From: Erysipelotrichales bacterium
Lineage (GTDB): Bacteria > Bacillota_I > Bacilli_A > Erysipelotrichales > Erysipelotrichaceae
Reading direction: 5' to 3'
Assembly: GCA_910576345.1 (NCBI GenBank)
Contig: CAJTIT010000006.1
Location: 1-64,000 of the forward strand
DNA: 64,000 nucleotides
Made by a program: the position numbers and the translations under genes. Positions 1 through 8,844 of the stretch are shown here, piece after piece. Each line of letters starts with the position of its first letter. The first letter of the stretch is position 1. The notes under the pieces are model-generated. The model made no database searches and was not told where the DNA came from. It saw only the letters and a list, made by a program, of their open reading frames with translations.

Positions 1-118
1 ACGTCGATAGTATACCATGAACTACGATTTTACTTCAATACTTCCTTAAAAACTTCTCATATTTTCTTTATTTATCGCTTTTGTATCGCTTATTTCCACT
101 ATATATTTTTCAACCTTT

Positions 119-156
119 TGAAGTGGAAGTTACTTTTGCACTTCACGCTTTTTTCT
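119..156 (+). terminator. Rho-independent terminator-like hairpin
   Basis: TGAAGTG (119-125) pairs with CACTTCA (139-145), followed after ACGC by a six-T run. It probably ends a transcript entering from upstream of the window. Nothing convincing is coded in bases 1-235. Confidence 0.5.
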
Positions 157-202
157 GCTTCTTCGCTGTTCATCTGTGATATCGTTCATTATAAATGTTT
201 AT

Positions 203-217
203 TTCATTAAAAATGAA
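203..217. promoter_or_regulatory. Inverted repeat, possible operator
   Basis: TTCATT-AAA-AATGAA forms a perfect 6-bp inverted repeat ending 18 bases upstream of the -35 box of the ABC transporter operon; a further GTTCATT lies at 184-190. Its position suits an activator or repressor site. The operon encodes a winged-helix fusion protein that could bind it, but that link is inference. AT-rich palindromes also occur by chance. Confidence 0.25.
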
Positions 218-235
218 CAAATGAATCTGAAAAAC

Positions 236-264
236 TTGTGTTTTTAATTTATTTGCTTTATAAT
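236..264 (+). promoter_or_regulatory. SigA-type promoter of ABC transporter operon
   Basis: TTGTGT (236-241), 17-base spacer, TATAAT (259-264). Because it overlaps the earliest possible in-frame start at 238, the real start of the binding-protein gene must lie downstream, at 286 or 316. Confidence 0.65.
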
Positions 265-315
265 TACGCAGGATGTGTTCTAATAATGAATAATTCAATG
301 AATGGATGTGAATTC

Positions 316-1296
316 ATGAAAAAAATATTTCTGTTTATAACAGTTATTACAATAACGCTACTATTATATGTATCAAAAAACAAAGATGAGACGATTATAA
401 TTTATTCCAGTATGGAACAATTTCGCGGCGAAGAATTACAGCGACAGCTGGATGAGCATTTTCCAAACAGTTCCATACGTGTCATGTATATGCCAACTGC
501 GAAAGCAGCTGCGAAAATCCATATGGAAGGTATTGGAACAGATGCAGATATCATTGTCGGATTGGAAAGTTCTTACATGGATAATATCAAGACTTCTTTA
601 GCTGATATTTCAGGATTTTCTAAGTTGGACTTTTTGGATGATTTGAAACCGGCTGTACATGATAATCGCTATGTCACATGGGAGCGTCAAGCTGGTTCGT
701 TTATCATCAATAAAAAAGTGCTGGAAAAACACAATTTACCAATTCCTACCAGTTATGAAGAACTATTGGATCCTCGATACGAAGGATTGATTGCGATGCC
801 GGATCCCAAATCTAGCGGCACTGGTTATTTTTTCTACAAGAGTCTTGTAAATACATTGGGGGATGAAGCAGCGCTTTCTTACATCGATCAGTTGGAACAT
901 AACATCAAGCAGTTCAGTGAATCTGGATCTGGTCCTGTTAAACTGCTCATTCAAGGAGAAATTGGCATCGGTTTGGGTTTGACTTTTCAAGCTGTAAATG
1001 AAATCAATAAAGGTAATCAATTCGAAATCATTTTTCCAAAGGAAGGATCTCCATATTCTTTAACAGGAACGGCTTTGTTAAAAGGCAGAGAAGAAGATGA
1101 AGAAATCAAGAAAGTTTTTACTTTTATCGTAAATGATTTTCTTGTATATGATAAGGAATATTTTTCACCGGAACAGATTTTGAAAGACCAAGTCAATACG
1201 ATTGAAAACTATCCGAAAGATATTCATTATGCAGATATGCAAGGTATTGAAGAAATCAAAGAAAAAGAAAGGCTGTTGGAGTTATGGAAGTATTAA
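316..1296 (+). CDS. ABC transporter substrate-binding protein (FbpA-like)
   Basis: Extracellular solute-binding protein of the iron(III)/thiamine/aminoethylphosphonate type that delivers ligand to the permease encoded two genes downstream. The N terminus (MKKIFLF) has a basic start and a hydrophobic stretch, then YSS and a typical type-2 periplasmic-binding fold (DADIIVGLE, GSFIINK, MPDPKSSGTGY). No lipobox cysteine is visible, so it seems to be held by an uncleaved N-terminal anchor or secreted, which is unusual for a Firmicute binding protein. Start 316 is chosen because it begins the signal-like segment; ATG 286 is possible. The stop overlaps the ATPase gene by 13 bases. The ligand cannot be read from sequence; the cytidylyltransferase-like gene in the operon hints at aminoethylphosphonate or choline rather than iron (inference). 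Confidence 0.8.
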   Translation: MKKIFLFITVITITLLLYVSKNKDETIIIYSSMEQFRGEELQRQLDEHFPNSSIRVMYMPTAKAAAKIHMEGIGTDADIIVGLESSYMDNIKTSLADISGFSKLDFLDDLKPAVHDNRYVTWERQAGSFIINKKVLEKHNLPIPTSYEELLDPRYEGLIAMPDPKSSGTGYFFYKSLVNTLGDEAALSYIDQLEHNIKQFSESGSGPVKLLIQGEIGIGLGLTFQAVNEINKGNQFEIIFPKEGSPYSLTGTALLKGREEDEEIKKVFTFIVNDFLVYDKEYFSPEQILKDQVNTIENYPKDIHYADMQGIEEIKEKERLLELWKY

Positions 1297-2072
1297 AGGA
1301 ACATATCAAATTACAAGTCAAAGATTTATATAAAGATTTTGATGGAAAAACAGTGTTGAATCAATTATCGTTCGATGTCAGAGAAGGGGAGTTCCTTAGT
1401 GTACTTGGACCATCCGGATGTGGGAAAACAACATTGCTTCGAATTTTGATCGGACTAGAAACGCAAAGCGGAGGAAGTGTATTGCTGGATGGTGAAGATA
1501 TTTCTACCAGGAAACCGCATGAGCGTGATATGGGCATTATTTTTCAAAATTATGCGCTGTTTCCCAATATGAGCGTATTGGAAAATGTGGAATATGCGTT
1601 GAAATTGCGTGCTGACTTAAAACCAAACAGTCGTAAAATTGCGGAACAAACATTGGATCAAATCGGTATGCATGATCAGTTGGACAAGCGGCCGAACCAA
1701 TTATCCGGTGGTCAACAACAACGTGTAGCAATCGCCCGTACATTGGCTTTAAATCCAAAAATCATTTTGCTGGATGAACCAATTTCAGCATTGGATGTCA
1801 GTATGCGCGAAGTTATGAAAAAAGAATTGAAGGAAATTCAGAAGAAGTTCAATTCGACAATGATTTTCATTACACATGAACAAGAGGAAGCATTTTATTT
1901 AAGTGATCGCATTATGGTCATGAGTGAAGGGAACATTGAACAGCTGGATACCCCAAAAAATATTTACGATCATCCAGCCAATCAATATATCAAAGATTTT
2001 GTGATTGCACATCTAGATCAGAAATTGCAGTCGCTGTTACATTGCACCGGAAGGTCTTTATATGAAAAATAG
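1284..2072 (+). CDS. ABC transporter ATP-binding protein
   Basis: ATPase subunit that powers the importer formed with the neighbouring binding protein and permease. Walker A GPSGCGKTT is at residues 42-50, signature LSGGQ at 140-144, Walker B ILLDEP at 161-166 and the switch histidine in THEQEE near 198. At 262 residues it lacks most of the C-terminal regulatory domain of longer PotA/FbpC-type ATPases. It overlaps the gene before by 13 bases and the permease after by 11 bases, which points to translational coupling. Substrate is unassigned. Confidence 0.9.
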   Translation: MEVLKEHIKLQVKDLYKDFDGKTVLNQLSFDVREGEFLSVLGPSGCGKTTLLRILIGLETQSGGSVLLDGEDISTRKPHERDMGIIFQNYALFPNMSVLENVEYALKLRADLKPNSRKIAEQTLDQIGMHDQLDKRPNQLSGGQQQRVAIARTLALNPKIILLDEPISALDVSMREVMKKELKEIQKKFNSTMIFITHEQEEAFYLSDRIMVMSEGNIEQLDTPKNIYDHPANQYIKDFVIAHLDQKLQSLLHCTGRSLYEK

Positions 2073-3639
2073 AACGTATTACAGCTTAAAGGTGCTGATC
2101 TGTGTATTTCTCTTTGTTTCTGTGATATTGCCTTTAATCATGTTGATATGCAATATACATCCTCAAGATATTCAAAAAGTGTTCCAGGCACCGCAGTTTT
2201 TTCCAATGCTGGTAAATTCGCTTGTTTGCACCACATCCGCCACGATCATTTCAATTTCTTTGGCTTTGGCACTTGCATGGTGTGTCAATCGCAGTAGTAT
2301 GCGCTATCGATCTTTATTTTCCATGGCGTTTACGCTTCCTATGTTGATTCCTTCCATTTCTCATGGTATGGGGTTGGTATTTTTGTTTGGCGATAATGGT
2401 TTGATTACGAATTTTCTAGGCATCAATATCAATCTGTATGGCTATACCGGCATTATCATGGGATCGATTCTTTATGCATTTCCGATGGCATTTCTAATGC
2501 TGAACGATGTGTTTCGTTATGAGGATTATACGACATATGAAGCCGCAAGTGTGCTGGGATTAAGCAAGGCGCAGCAGTTTTTAACAATAACGCTTCCAAA
2601 TTTAAAGCGACCGTTATTATCTGCGGTGTTTGCGACGTTTACGATGATATTTACAGATTATGGTGTTCCGTTGATGGTGGGGGGGAAAACGATGACGTTG
2701 CCGGTGTATATGTATCGTGAAGTCATTGGTCTTTTGGATTTTTCCAAAGGTGCCATCATTGGCGTGATTTTACTCATTCCGGCATTGATTGCCTTTTGGT
2801 TGGATTTAAAAAATGAGAATGCGACAGGTTCCTCTACTATTATACGGTCCTATCAAATCAAGCCGAATAAGAAACGTGATCGTATCGCTTATATCTTTTG
2901 TGTGACAATCGTATGCTTGATTTCATTGCCGATTTTGTCATTTGTGGCATTGTCGTTTGTTGAACATTATCCAATTGATCTATCTTTTTCTTTTTCGAAT
3001 GTACAAAAAGCATTTGCACTAGGTATTGGATCTTACTTCATGAATTCTTTGGCAATCGCATTTGCGACTGCGCTTATCGGTCTTTGTTTCACGTATATGA
3101 GTGCTTATATTACCGCAAGAGGAAAACGCAACCTTGCCAATATCAGTATTCATTTGATTTCCATGATTTCACTTGCCATTCCCGGTATTGTGTTGGGGCT
3201 TGGTTATGTGCTCACATTTCGGGGAAGTGCGATTTATGGAACGTTTGCACTTTTAATCATGGTCAATATCACACATTTCTTCGCATCACCGTATTTGTTG
3301 GCCTATAATTCCCTGTCTAATTTCAATGAAAAAATGGAAGATGTTTCTGTGACATTGGGAATAGGTAAATGGAGAATGTTAATGGACGTTTATCTTCCGT
3401 CCACCAAAGCAACCATCATCGAGATGTTTTCCTATATGTTTGTCAACGCTATGGTTACCATATCGGCCGTATCCTTCTTGGCAAATTTCCGCAATATGCC
3501 GCTGGCACTCATGATCCCTCAGTTTGATTCACAGTCTTTGATTGAAGCGACTGCGTTCATATCGGTACTGATTTTGTTTGTCAATGGCATGATGAAACTA
3601 GTGGTCTACGGAATGAAGCGAAAGCTTACGAATCAGTGA
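2062..3639 (+). CDS. ABC transporter permease (double-length FbpB/ThiP type)
   Basis: Integral membrane permease of 525 residues with two tandem binding-protein-dependent transport modules, as in iron, thiamine and phosphonate importers. Two EAA-like loops that dock the ATPase are visible, one around 'YEAASVLGLSKAQQFLTITLP' and one around 'EDVSVTLGIGKWRMLMDVYLP'. About twelve hydrophobic helices can be picked out. One polypeptide supplying both halves of the channel explains why the operon has a single permease gene. It overlaps the ATPase gene and is followed after 19 bases by the HTH-nucleotidyltransferase gene. Confidence 0.88.
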   Translation: MKNRTYYSLKVLICVFLFVSVILPLIMLICNIHPQDIQKVFQAPQFFPMLVNSLVCTTSATIISISLALALAWCVNRSSMRYRSLFSMAFTLPMLIPSISHGMGLVFLFGDNGLITNFLGININLYGYTGIIMGSILYAFPMAFLMLNDVFRYEDYTTYEAASVLGLSKAQQFLTITLPNLKRPLLSAVFATFTMIFTDYGVPLMVGGKTMTLPVYMYREVIGLLDFSKGAIIGVILLIPALIAFWLDLKNENATGSSTIIRSYQIKPNKKRDRIAYIFCVTIVCLISLPILSFVALSFVEHYPIDLSFSFSNVQKAFALGIGSYFMNSLAIAFATALIGLCFTYMSAYITARGKRNLANISIHLISMISLAIPGIVLGLGYVLTFRGSAIYGTFALLIMVNITHFFASPYLLAYNSLSNFNEKMEDVSVTLGIGKWRMLMDVYLPSTKATIIEMFSYMFVNAMVTISAVSFLANFRNMPLALMIPQFDSQSLIEATAFISVLILFVNGMMKLVVYGMKRKLTNQ

Positions 3640-3658
3640 TTAGAGAGGAAGAAGAAAG

Positions 3659-4570
3659 ATGAATCTTACATGGAATCAATTTGAAGTATTGGTGCGCATT
3701 GAACGTGCGCAAGATAAAAAGTATACACAGCGTGAACTTGCCAAAGCATTGGATGTATCTTTGGGCGTCATTAATCGCACACTACAGGAGCTTTGTACGA
3801 TGGAGTTGATACAGACAATCGCCAGCGGACATTATCAAGTGAGCTTAAAAGGTTATGAATGGTTGGAGCCACATCGTGTAAAAAGAGCCATCTTTCTGGC
3901 GGCTGGTTTCGGTTCAAGGCTTGTACCAATCACATTGAATACGCCAAAGCCGTTGATTCTTGTACATGGCAAACGTTTGATCGAAACTCTGTTGGATGCG
4001 GTATTGGATGCGGGCATTGAAGACATCACGATCGTTCGCGGTTATTTGGGAGAACAATTTGATGTATTGCTCAAAAAGTATCCTACGATCAAATTTATTG
4101 AAAATCCAAGATACAATGAAGCCAATAATATTTCCAGTGCTGTGCTGGTCAAAGATTTATTGGCGAATGCTTATGTTTTGGAAAGTGATTTATTATTATA
4201 CCATTCTGAAGTGATCCGAAAGTATGAATATACATCCAATTATTTGGGAATGAAAGTGGATCGCACAGATGACTGGTGTTTTCATACGAACAAAAAAGGC
4301 ATGATTACAAAATTGTCTGTAGGCGGTGAGAATTGTCATCATATGTTTGGAATCTCTTACTGGAATAAGGAAGATGCTGTTCAAATGGCCACAGATATTG
4401 AAACTGTGTATCAGATGCCGGGTGGAAAAGAGAAGTACTGGGATGAAGTCGCATTACGAGAATGTATGGATCATTATCAGATCATGGTGAAACCGGTGCA
4501 TAAAGGTGATATTATTGAAATTGATACATTTAACGAATTGAAACAGATTGATCCTATATATAAAGCTTAA
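3659..4570 (+). CDS. Winged-helix / LicC-like nucleotidyltransferase fusion
   Basis: Residues 1-70 look like a MarR-type winged helix (QRELAKALDVSLGVINRTL); from residue 76 a sugar-phosphate nucleotidyltransferase fold begins with FLAAGFGSRL (79-88), TPKPL (95-99) and ESD (175-177), and ends with a YWDE segment. The catalytic part resembles LicC/PntC-type cytidylyltransferases, which make CDP-choline or CDP-aminoethylphosphonate from CTP. The HTH suggests it also binds DNA. Last gene of the ABC operon, with an SD-like GAGAGGAAGAAG before the ATG. The operon probably imports a choline- or aminoethylphosphonate-like head group that this enzyme activates for surface decoration (inference). No kinase, mutase or transaminase gene is nearby to settle the substrate. 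Confidence 0.8.
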   Translation: MNLTWNQFEVLVRIERAQDKKYTQRELAKALDVSLGVINRTLQELCTMELIQTIASGHYQVSLKGYEWLEPHRVKRAIFLAAGFGSRLVPITLNTPKPLILVHGKRLIETLLDAVLDAGIEDITIVRGYLGEQFDVLLKKYPTIKFIENPRYNEANNISSAVLVKDLLANAYVLESDLLLYHSEVIRKYEYTSNYLGMKVDRTDDWCFHTNKKGMITKLSVGGENCHHMFGISYWNKEDAVQMATDIETVYQMPGGKEKYWDEVALRECMDHYQIMVKPVHKGDIIEIDTFNELKQIDPIYKA

Positions 4571-4581
4571 TAATTTTCAAG

Positions 4582-4609
4582 AAACCATGAGAAATCATGG
4601 CTTTTTTTT
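4582..4609 (+). terminator. Terminator of ABC operon
   Basis: CCATGA (4585-4590), GAAA loop, TCATGG (4595-4600), with flanking AAA/TTT pairs and an eight-T run. Confidence 0.8.
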
Positions 4610-4656
4610 GGGATTTGCGATAGAATAGGATGGAAATAAAATAAGGAGGAATTGGA

Positions 4657-6453
4657 ATGGAAATCATCAATCGCTTACAGGCGTTGCGCAAAGAGATGGA
4701 GAAACGAAATATTGATGTGTATTTGATTCCGACCAGTGATTTTCATGAAACGGAATATGTCGGCGAGCATTTCAAAGCACGTGCATGGATGAGCAATTTT
4801 AGCGGTTCTGCGGGAACGTTGGTGGTTTGTAGAAAGTGTGCGGCGCTTTGGACGGATGGCCGTTATTTTATTCAGGCTGCGAAAGAATTACAAGGAACGA
4901 CCATCAACTTAATGAAGATGGGAGAAGAAGGAACTGTTGCCATAGAAGATTATGTGGCGGAACATCTTTCACAAAATGGCGTTTTGGGATTTGACGGACG
5001 TGTGGTGAATACCAAGCTAGCGGAAACATTGAAAGATAAGATCAAGCAAAAACAGGGAAGCATGCATTTCAATGAAGATTTGGTTGGTCTCATTTGGAAA
5101 GATCGTCCATCACTTCCAAAAGAAGACGCATTCTATTTGGATGAGCGTTTCAGTGGAAAAAGCATTACGTCAAAATTAACAAAGATACGAAAAGAAATGA
5201 AACAGCTACATGCGGATGTTCATATTCTATCTTCTTTGGATGACATAGCATGGTATTTGAATATGCGCGGCAATGATATTGCTTGTTATCCGGTTGTATT
5301 GTCTTTTTTCATCATCGAAGAAAATACTGCGAAATTATTTGTAGATGAATCAAAACTTAATGAACAGTTAAAAAAGAAGTTTGCAGAAAGTCATATTGAA
5401 CTATATGCTTATGAAGCGATTTATCATGCTGTAGAAAATGTGAGTGAACATGCGCGTGTGCTTTTGGATAAACATACCGTCAATTATAAAATTACATCCA
5501 GTCTACCAAGAAACGTTCAAATCATTGATCAGAAAAATCCTAGCCAGTTATGGAAATCAATCAAAAATGAAACAGAACTGGAAAATAATCGCAAAGCGCA
5601 TATTAAAGATGGTGTGGCAGTAACCAAGTTTATGTACTGGCTTAAACAAAATATCAAAAATCAAACGATCACAGAAGCTCAAGCCGCAGATGTATTGGAG
5701 GATTTCCGCAAGCAACAGGAAAATTTCATCGAAATCAGTTTCGATACGATTTCTGCTTATCAAGAGAACGCAGCGATGATGCATTATCATTGTGATCATG
5801 AAAGTACTAAGGAATTAAACCCACAAGGTTTTTTGTTGGTAGACAGCGGGGGACAATATTATGAAGGTACAACCGATATCACAAGAACATTTGTATTGGG
5901 AGACATCAGTGATCAAATGCGTCATCATTTTACATCCGTATTAAGAGGAATGATCAATCTGTCCAGAGCGAAATTCTTATATGGATGCAGTGGCATGAAT
6001 CTTGATATTTTGGCACGTGAGCCTTTGTGGTGTGAGGACATCGATTATAAATGCGGCACGGGACATGGTGTTGGTTTTGTGCTGAATGTGCACGAAGGAC
6101 CCAATGGTTTTCGCTGGAAAGTTGTTCCAGAGCGAAACGATAACGTTGTTTTGCAGGCCGGGATGGTTACGACCGTTGAACCGGGCATTTATTTAGAAGG
6201 ACAGTACGGTATTCGTACAGAGAATGAATTGATTACACGAAAAGGCGTGAAAAATGAATACGGTCAATTTATGGAGTTTGAGACCATTACATTTGCGCCA
6301 ATTGATTTGGATGGCATCAATCCAAAGGAAATGAGCAGAGATGAAAAAAATTGGCTGAATGCATACCATAAAGAAGTATATGATAAAATTTCTCCATATC
6401 TTAGCGATGAAGAATGTGTTTGGTTAAAAGAATATACACGTCCAATCGATTGA
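4657..6453 (+). CDS. Aminopeptidase P family protein (Xaa-Pro aminopeptidase, long form)
   Basis: Cytoplasmic M24B metallopeptidase that would release N-terminal residues preceding proline. At 598 residues it is the three-domain long form: two creatinase-like N-terminal domains (about 1-300) and a C-terminal pita-bread domain. Metal ligands are visible: D396 and D407 in DSGGQYYEGTTDITRTF, the GTGHGVGFVLNVHEGP histidine segment, TVEPGIY and TENELI glutamates. No signal peptide. The strong SD AAGGAGGA (4643-4650) sits 6 bases before the ATG. Monocistronic between two terminators. Two further, shorter M24 proteins occur at 56-59 kb. Confidence 0.92.
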   Translation: MEIINRLQALRKEMEKRNIDVYLIPTSDFHETEYVGEHFKARAWMSNFSGSAGTLVVCRKCAALWTDGRYFIQAAKELQGTTINLMKMGEEGTVAIEDYVAEHLSQNGVLGFDGRVVNTKLAETLKDKIKQKQGSMHFNEDLVGLIWKDRPSLPKEDAFYLDERFSGKSITSKLTKIRKEMKQLHADVHILSSLDDIAWYLNMRGNDIACYPVVLSFFIIEENTAKLFVDESKLNEQLKKKFAESHIELYAYEAIYHAVENVSEHARVLLDKHTVNYKITSSLPRNVQIIDQKNPSQLWKSIKNETELENNRKAHIKDGVAVTKFMYWLKQNIKNQTITEAQAADVLEDFRKQQENFIEISFDTISAYQENAAMMHYHCDHESTKELNPQGFLLVDSGGQYYEGTTDITRTFVLGDISDQMRHHFTSVLRGMINLSRAKFLYGCSGMNLDILAREPLWCEDIDYKCGTGHGVGFVLNVHEGPNGFRWKVVPERNDNVVLQAGMVTTVEPGIYLEGQYGIRTENELITRKGVKNEYGQFMEFETITFAPIDLDGINPKEMSRDEKNWLNAYHKEVYDKISPYLSDEECVWLKEYTRPID

Positions 6454-6512
6454 TATTGGATTATAAAACAGTCAGATTTTGAAAAAAGCTCTTTTCAAAA
6501 TGTGTTAAAATA

Positions 6513-6565
6513 AAAAAGCAGTAAGATGACTATGTAACTTTAAACTTGTGGCTCTTACTGCTTTT
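6513..6565 (+). terminator. Long-loop terminator
   Basis: AAAAGCAGTAAGA pairs with TCTTACTGCTTTT across a loop of about 26 bases. It lies downstream of the aminopeptidase P gene. Its internal wording resembles the hairpin after greA. Confidence 0.65.
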
Positions 6566-6709
6566 ATAATGGTGTAAGCTTAAACTGATAAGTACGCACA
6601 TGTGATTTCATTATAGTAATGATAAGTAACAGACTTTTGTAGAATCAATAGATTCAATACAAGTAATTTCGGTTATAAAAAGTATCCGGAATCTAAATGA
6701 CAATAAAAT

Positions 6710-6736
6710 TTAGCACTTAACGCTTGACTGTGCTAA
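6710..6736. promoter_or_regulatory. CIRCE operator 1 (HrcA site)
   Basis: TTAGCACTT, nine bases, CTGTGCTAA. The consensus is TTAGCACTC-N9-GAGTGCTAA, so three bases differ. It covers the -35 box of the htpG promoter. Confidence 0.8.
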
Positions 6737-6752
6737 CAAAAAGAGATATACT
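6724..6752 (+). promoter_or_regulatory. SigA promoter of htpG
   Basis: TTGACT (6724-6729), 17-base spacer, TATACT (6747-6752): close to consensus. It is bracketed by two CIRCE operators. Confidence 0.85.
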
Positions 6753-6753
6753 A

Positions 6754-6780
6754 TTAGCAGTTTAAAAGGCAGAGTGCTAA
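6754..6780. promoter_or_regulatory. CIRCE operator 2 (HrcA site)
   Basis: TTAGCAGTT, nine bases, GAGTGCTAA; the right arm matches the consensus fully and the left arm differs at two bases. It overlaps the expected transcription start and ends just before the htpG ribosome site. Confidence 0.85.
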
Positions 6781-6793
6781 CGGAGGTAATTAT

Positions 6794-8716
6794 ATGAGCA
6801 GAAAAAAACAGTTTAAAGCAGAATCAAAACGTTTATTGGACTTGATGATCAATTCCATTTATACACATAAAGAAATCTTCTTACGTGAATTGATTTCCAA
6901 TTCCAGCGATGCTATTGACAAATTGTATTATCGTGCATTGCGTGATAATTTGCAAGATGTTAATCGTGAAGATCTTCATATTCAAATTGAAACAGATAAA
7001 GAAAACCGTACCATTACAATCATCGACAACGGAATCGGTATGGACAAGGATGAACTTGAAGAAAACCTTGGTACAATCGCTAAAAGTGGATCTTTGGCTT
7101 TCAAAGAAAAACTTGCGACAGATGAAAAGAAAGAACAAGATGTGGATATCATCGGTCAGTTTGGCGTTGGTTTCTATTCCGCATTCATGGTTGCGAACCG
7201 AGTAGAAGTTACCAGCAAGAAATATGGTGAAGAAAACGCATATCGTTGGACTTCTAGTGCAAGTGACGGCTATACGATTGATGAAGTAGAAAAAGATACC
7301 TATGGTACGACCATTGTATTGTATTTGAAAGACAACACGGATGATGAAGATTACGATCAATATCTCAGTGCGTATGAGATCGAAGGTCTGATAAAAAAAT
7401 ACTCTGACTATATTCGCTACCCGATTAAAATGGAAGTAGAAACACAAAAGCAGATCGAAACAGAGAATGAAGAAGAACCAAAATATGAAACGGTACAGGA
7501 AATCAAGACCTTGAATTCGATGGTTCCTTTATGGAAACGTCCAAAAAAAGATATCAAACAGGAAGAATATCATGAATTTTACAAAGACAAATTCAATGAT
7601 TACAGCAATCCACAAAAAGTCATCCATACAAGTGTAGAAGGCAATGTTTCCTTTGATGCGCTGTTGTTCATTCCTGGAAAAGCGCCATATGATTATTATT
7701 CCAATGAGTACAAAAAAGGACTTCAGCTGTATAGCCGTGGTGTATTCATCATGGATAAGGCAGAAGATTTGATTCCTGAATATTTCCGCTTTGTAAAAGG
7801 ACTGGTGGATTCTCAAGATCTTAGTTTGAATATTTCAAGAGAAATGTTGCAGCATGATCGTCAATTAAAAATCATCGCTTCTCGCATTGAAAAGAAAATC
7901 AAAAGCGAATTAACGCTGATGATGAACAATGATCGTGAAAGTTATGAGACATTCTGGAATAATTTTGGACTGCAGTTAAAATTTGGCGTTTATAATAATT
8001 ATGGCATGGATAAAGAAAAATTACAGGATCTGCTTATGTTCTATTCTTCCAAGGAACAAAAATTGATTTCACTCGATGAATATATCAACCATATGGAAGA
8101 AGGACAGGAATATATTTATTTCATGTCCGGAGATTCTGTAGAAAAAATTGATAAACTGCCACAGTGCGCCCTTGTAAAAGAAAAGGGATATGAAATTCTC
8201 TATCTCACAGATAATGTGGACGAATTTGTGATGCAGGCATTGGGTACCTACAAAGAAAAGAAGTTCAAAAACATCTCGCAAGGAGATTTGGATCTAGCCA
8301 GTGAAGAAGAAAAGAAAGAATTGGAAACAAAAGCAGAAGAGAATAAGGATTTAATGGAAAGCATCAAAGAGGCATTGGGTGATAAGGTCAAAGAAGTTAA
8401 AATTTCGTCACGTTTGGTCAATGATCCGGTTTGTCTTTCCACAGATGAGGGCTTGTCATTTGAAATGGAGAAAGTTTTATCTGCAATGCCGGAGGGCAAT
8501 CCATATGGTATGAAAGCAGCGAGAATACTGGAAATCAATGGGAATCACGAAATCTTCCACGCGCTTCAAAGCATATATGCGAAAAATGCGGACGCCATCA
8601 AGGATTATGCTGATTTATTGTACCAGCAGGCATTGTTGATTGAAGGATTTTCCATCGATGATCCGATGGAGTTTTCACGCAAAATCTGTGATTTCATGAT
8701 CAAAGCAGCGAATTAA
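6794..8716 (+). CDS. htpG: Molecular chaperone HtpG (Hsp90)
   Basis: ATP-dependent cytosolic Hsp90 chaperone of 640 residues. The N-terminal GHKL ATPase shows ELISNSSDAIDKL, DNGIGM and GQFGVGFYS; the middle domain has the SRGVFIMD and LNISREMLQ segments typical of the family; the C-terminal dimerization domain is complete. SD CGGAGGT precedes the ATG. Two CIRCE elements flank its promoter, so repression by HrcA and induction by heat or protein damage are likely. In Bacillus subtilis htpG is not an HrcA target, so this wiring is a lineage difference. Monocistronic. Confidence 0.97.
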   Translation: MSRKKQFKAESKRLLDLMINSIYTHKEIFLRELISNSSDAIDKLYYRALRDNLQDVNREDLHIQIETDKENRTITIIDNGIGMDKDELEENLGTIAKSGSLAFKEKLATDEKKEQDVDIIGQFGVGFYSAFMVANRVEVTSKKYGEENAYRWTSSASDGYTIDEVEKDTYGTTIVLYLKDNTDDEDYDQYLSAYEIEGLIKKYSDYIRYPIKMEVETQKQIETENEEEPKYETVQEIKTLNSMVPLWKRPKKDIKQEEYHEFYKDKFNDYSNPQKVIHTSVEGNVSFDALLFIPGKAPYDYYSNEYKKGLQLYSRGVFIMDKAEDLIPEYFRFVKGLVDSQDLSLNISREMLQHDRQLKIIASRIEKKIKSELTLMMNNDRESYETFWNNFGLQLKFGVYNNYGMDKEKLQDLLMFYSSKEQKLISLDEYINHMEEGQEYIYFMSGDSVEKIDKLPQCALVKEKGYEILYLTDNVDEFVMQALGTYKEKKFKNISQGDLDLASEEEKKELETKAEENKDLMESIKEALGDKVKEVKISSRLVNDPVCLSTDEGLSFEMEKVLSAMPEGNPYGMKAARILEINGNHEIFHALQSIYAKNADAIKDYADLLYQQALLIEGFSIDDPMEFSRKICDFMIKAAN

Positions 8717-8725
8717 GCAGTAATC

Positions 8726-8763
8726 AAAAACAGGAGAATGTAAAGGCAATCTTCTGTTTTTTT
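8726..8763 (+). terminator. Terminator of htpG
   Basis: AAAACAGGAGA (from 8727) pairs with TCTTCTGTTTT (to 8760) and runs into seven Ts. Confidence 0.75.
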
Positions 8764-8815
8764 ACATGGTTTTTTCTTTTACAATAATGATGTAAAATCA
8801 TCGTTGTTATCGTTG

Positions 8816-8844
8816 GGATTTATCAAACAATTCTTTTATATGGT
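8816..8844. repeat. 29-bp target-site duplication, left copy
   Basis: Identical over 29 bases to 10372-10400; begins GGATTTATC and ends TTTATATGGT. The flanking bases differ (G at 8815, A at 10371), which fixes the length of the repeat. Confidence 0.95.

Noticed and set aside
1-235. Short minus-strand reading frame of 19 codons near 130-190
   Set aside because: Too short and without a ribosome site; only a hairpin is supportable there.
6881-7447. 188-codon open frame on the minus strand inside htpG
   Set aside because: It mirrors the htpG coding sequence, has no ribosome site and reads as Phe/Ile-rich noise.
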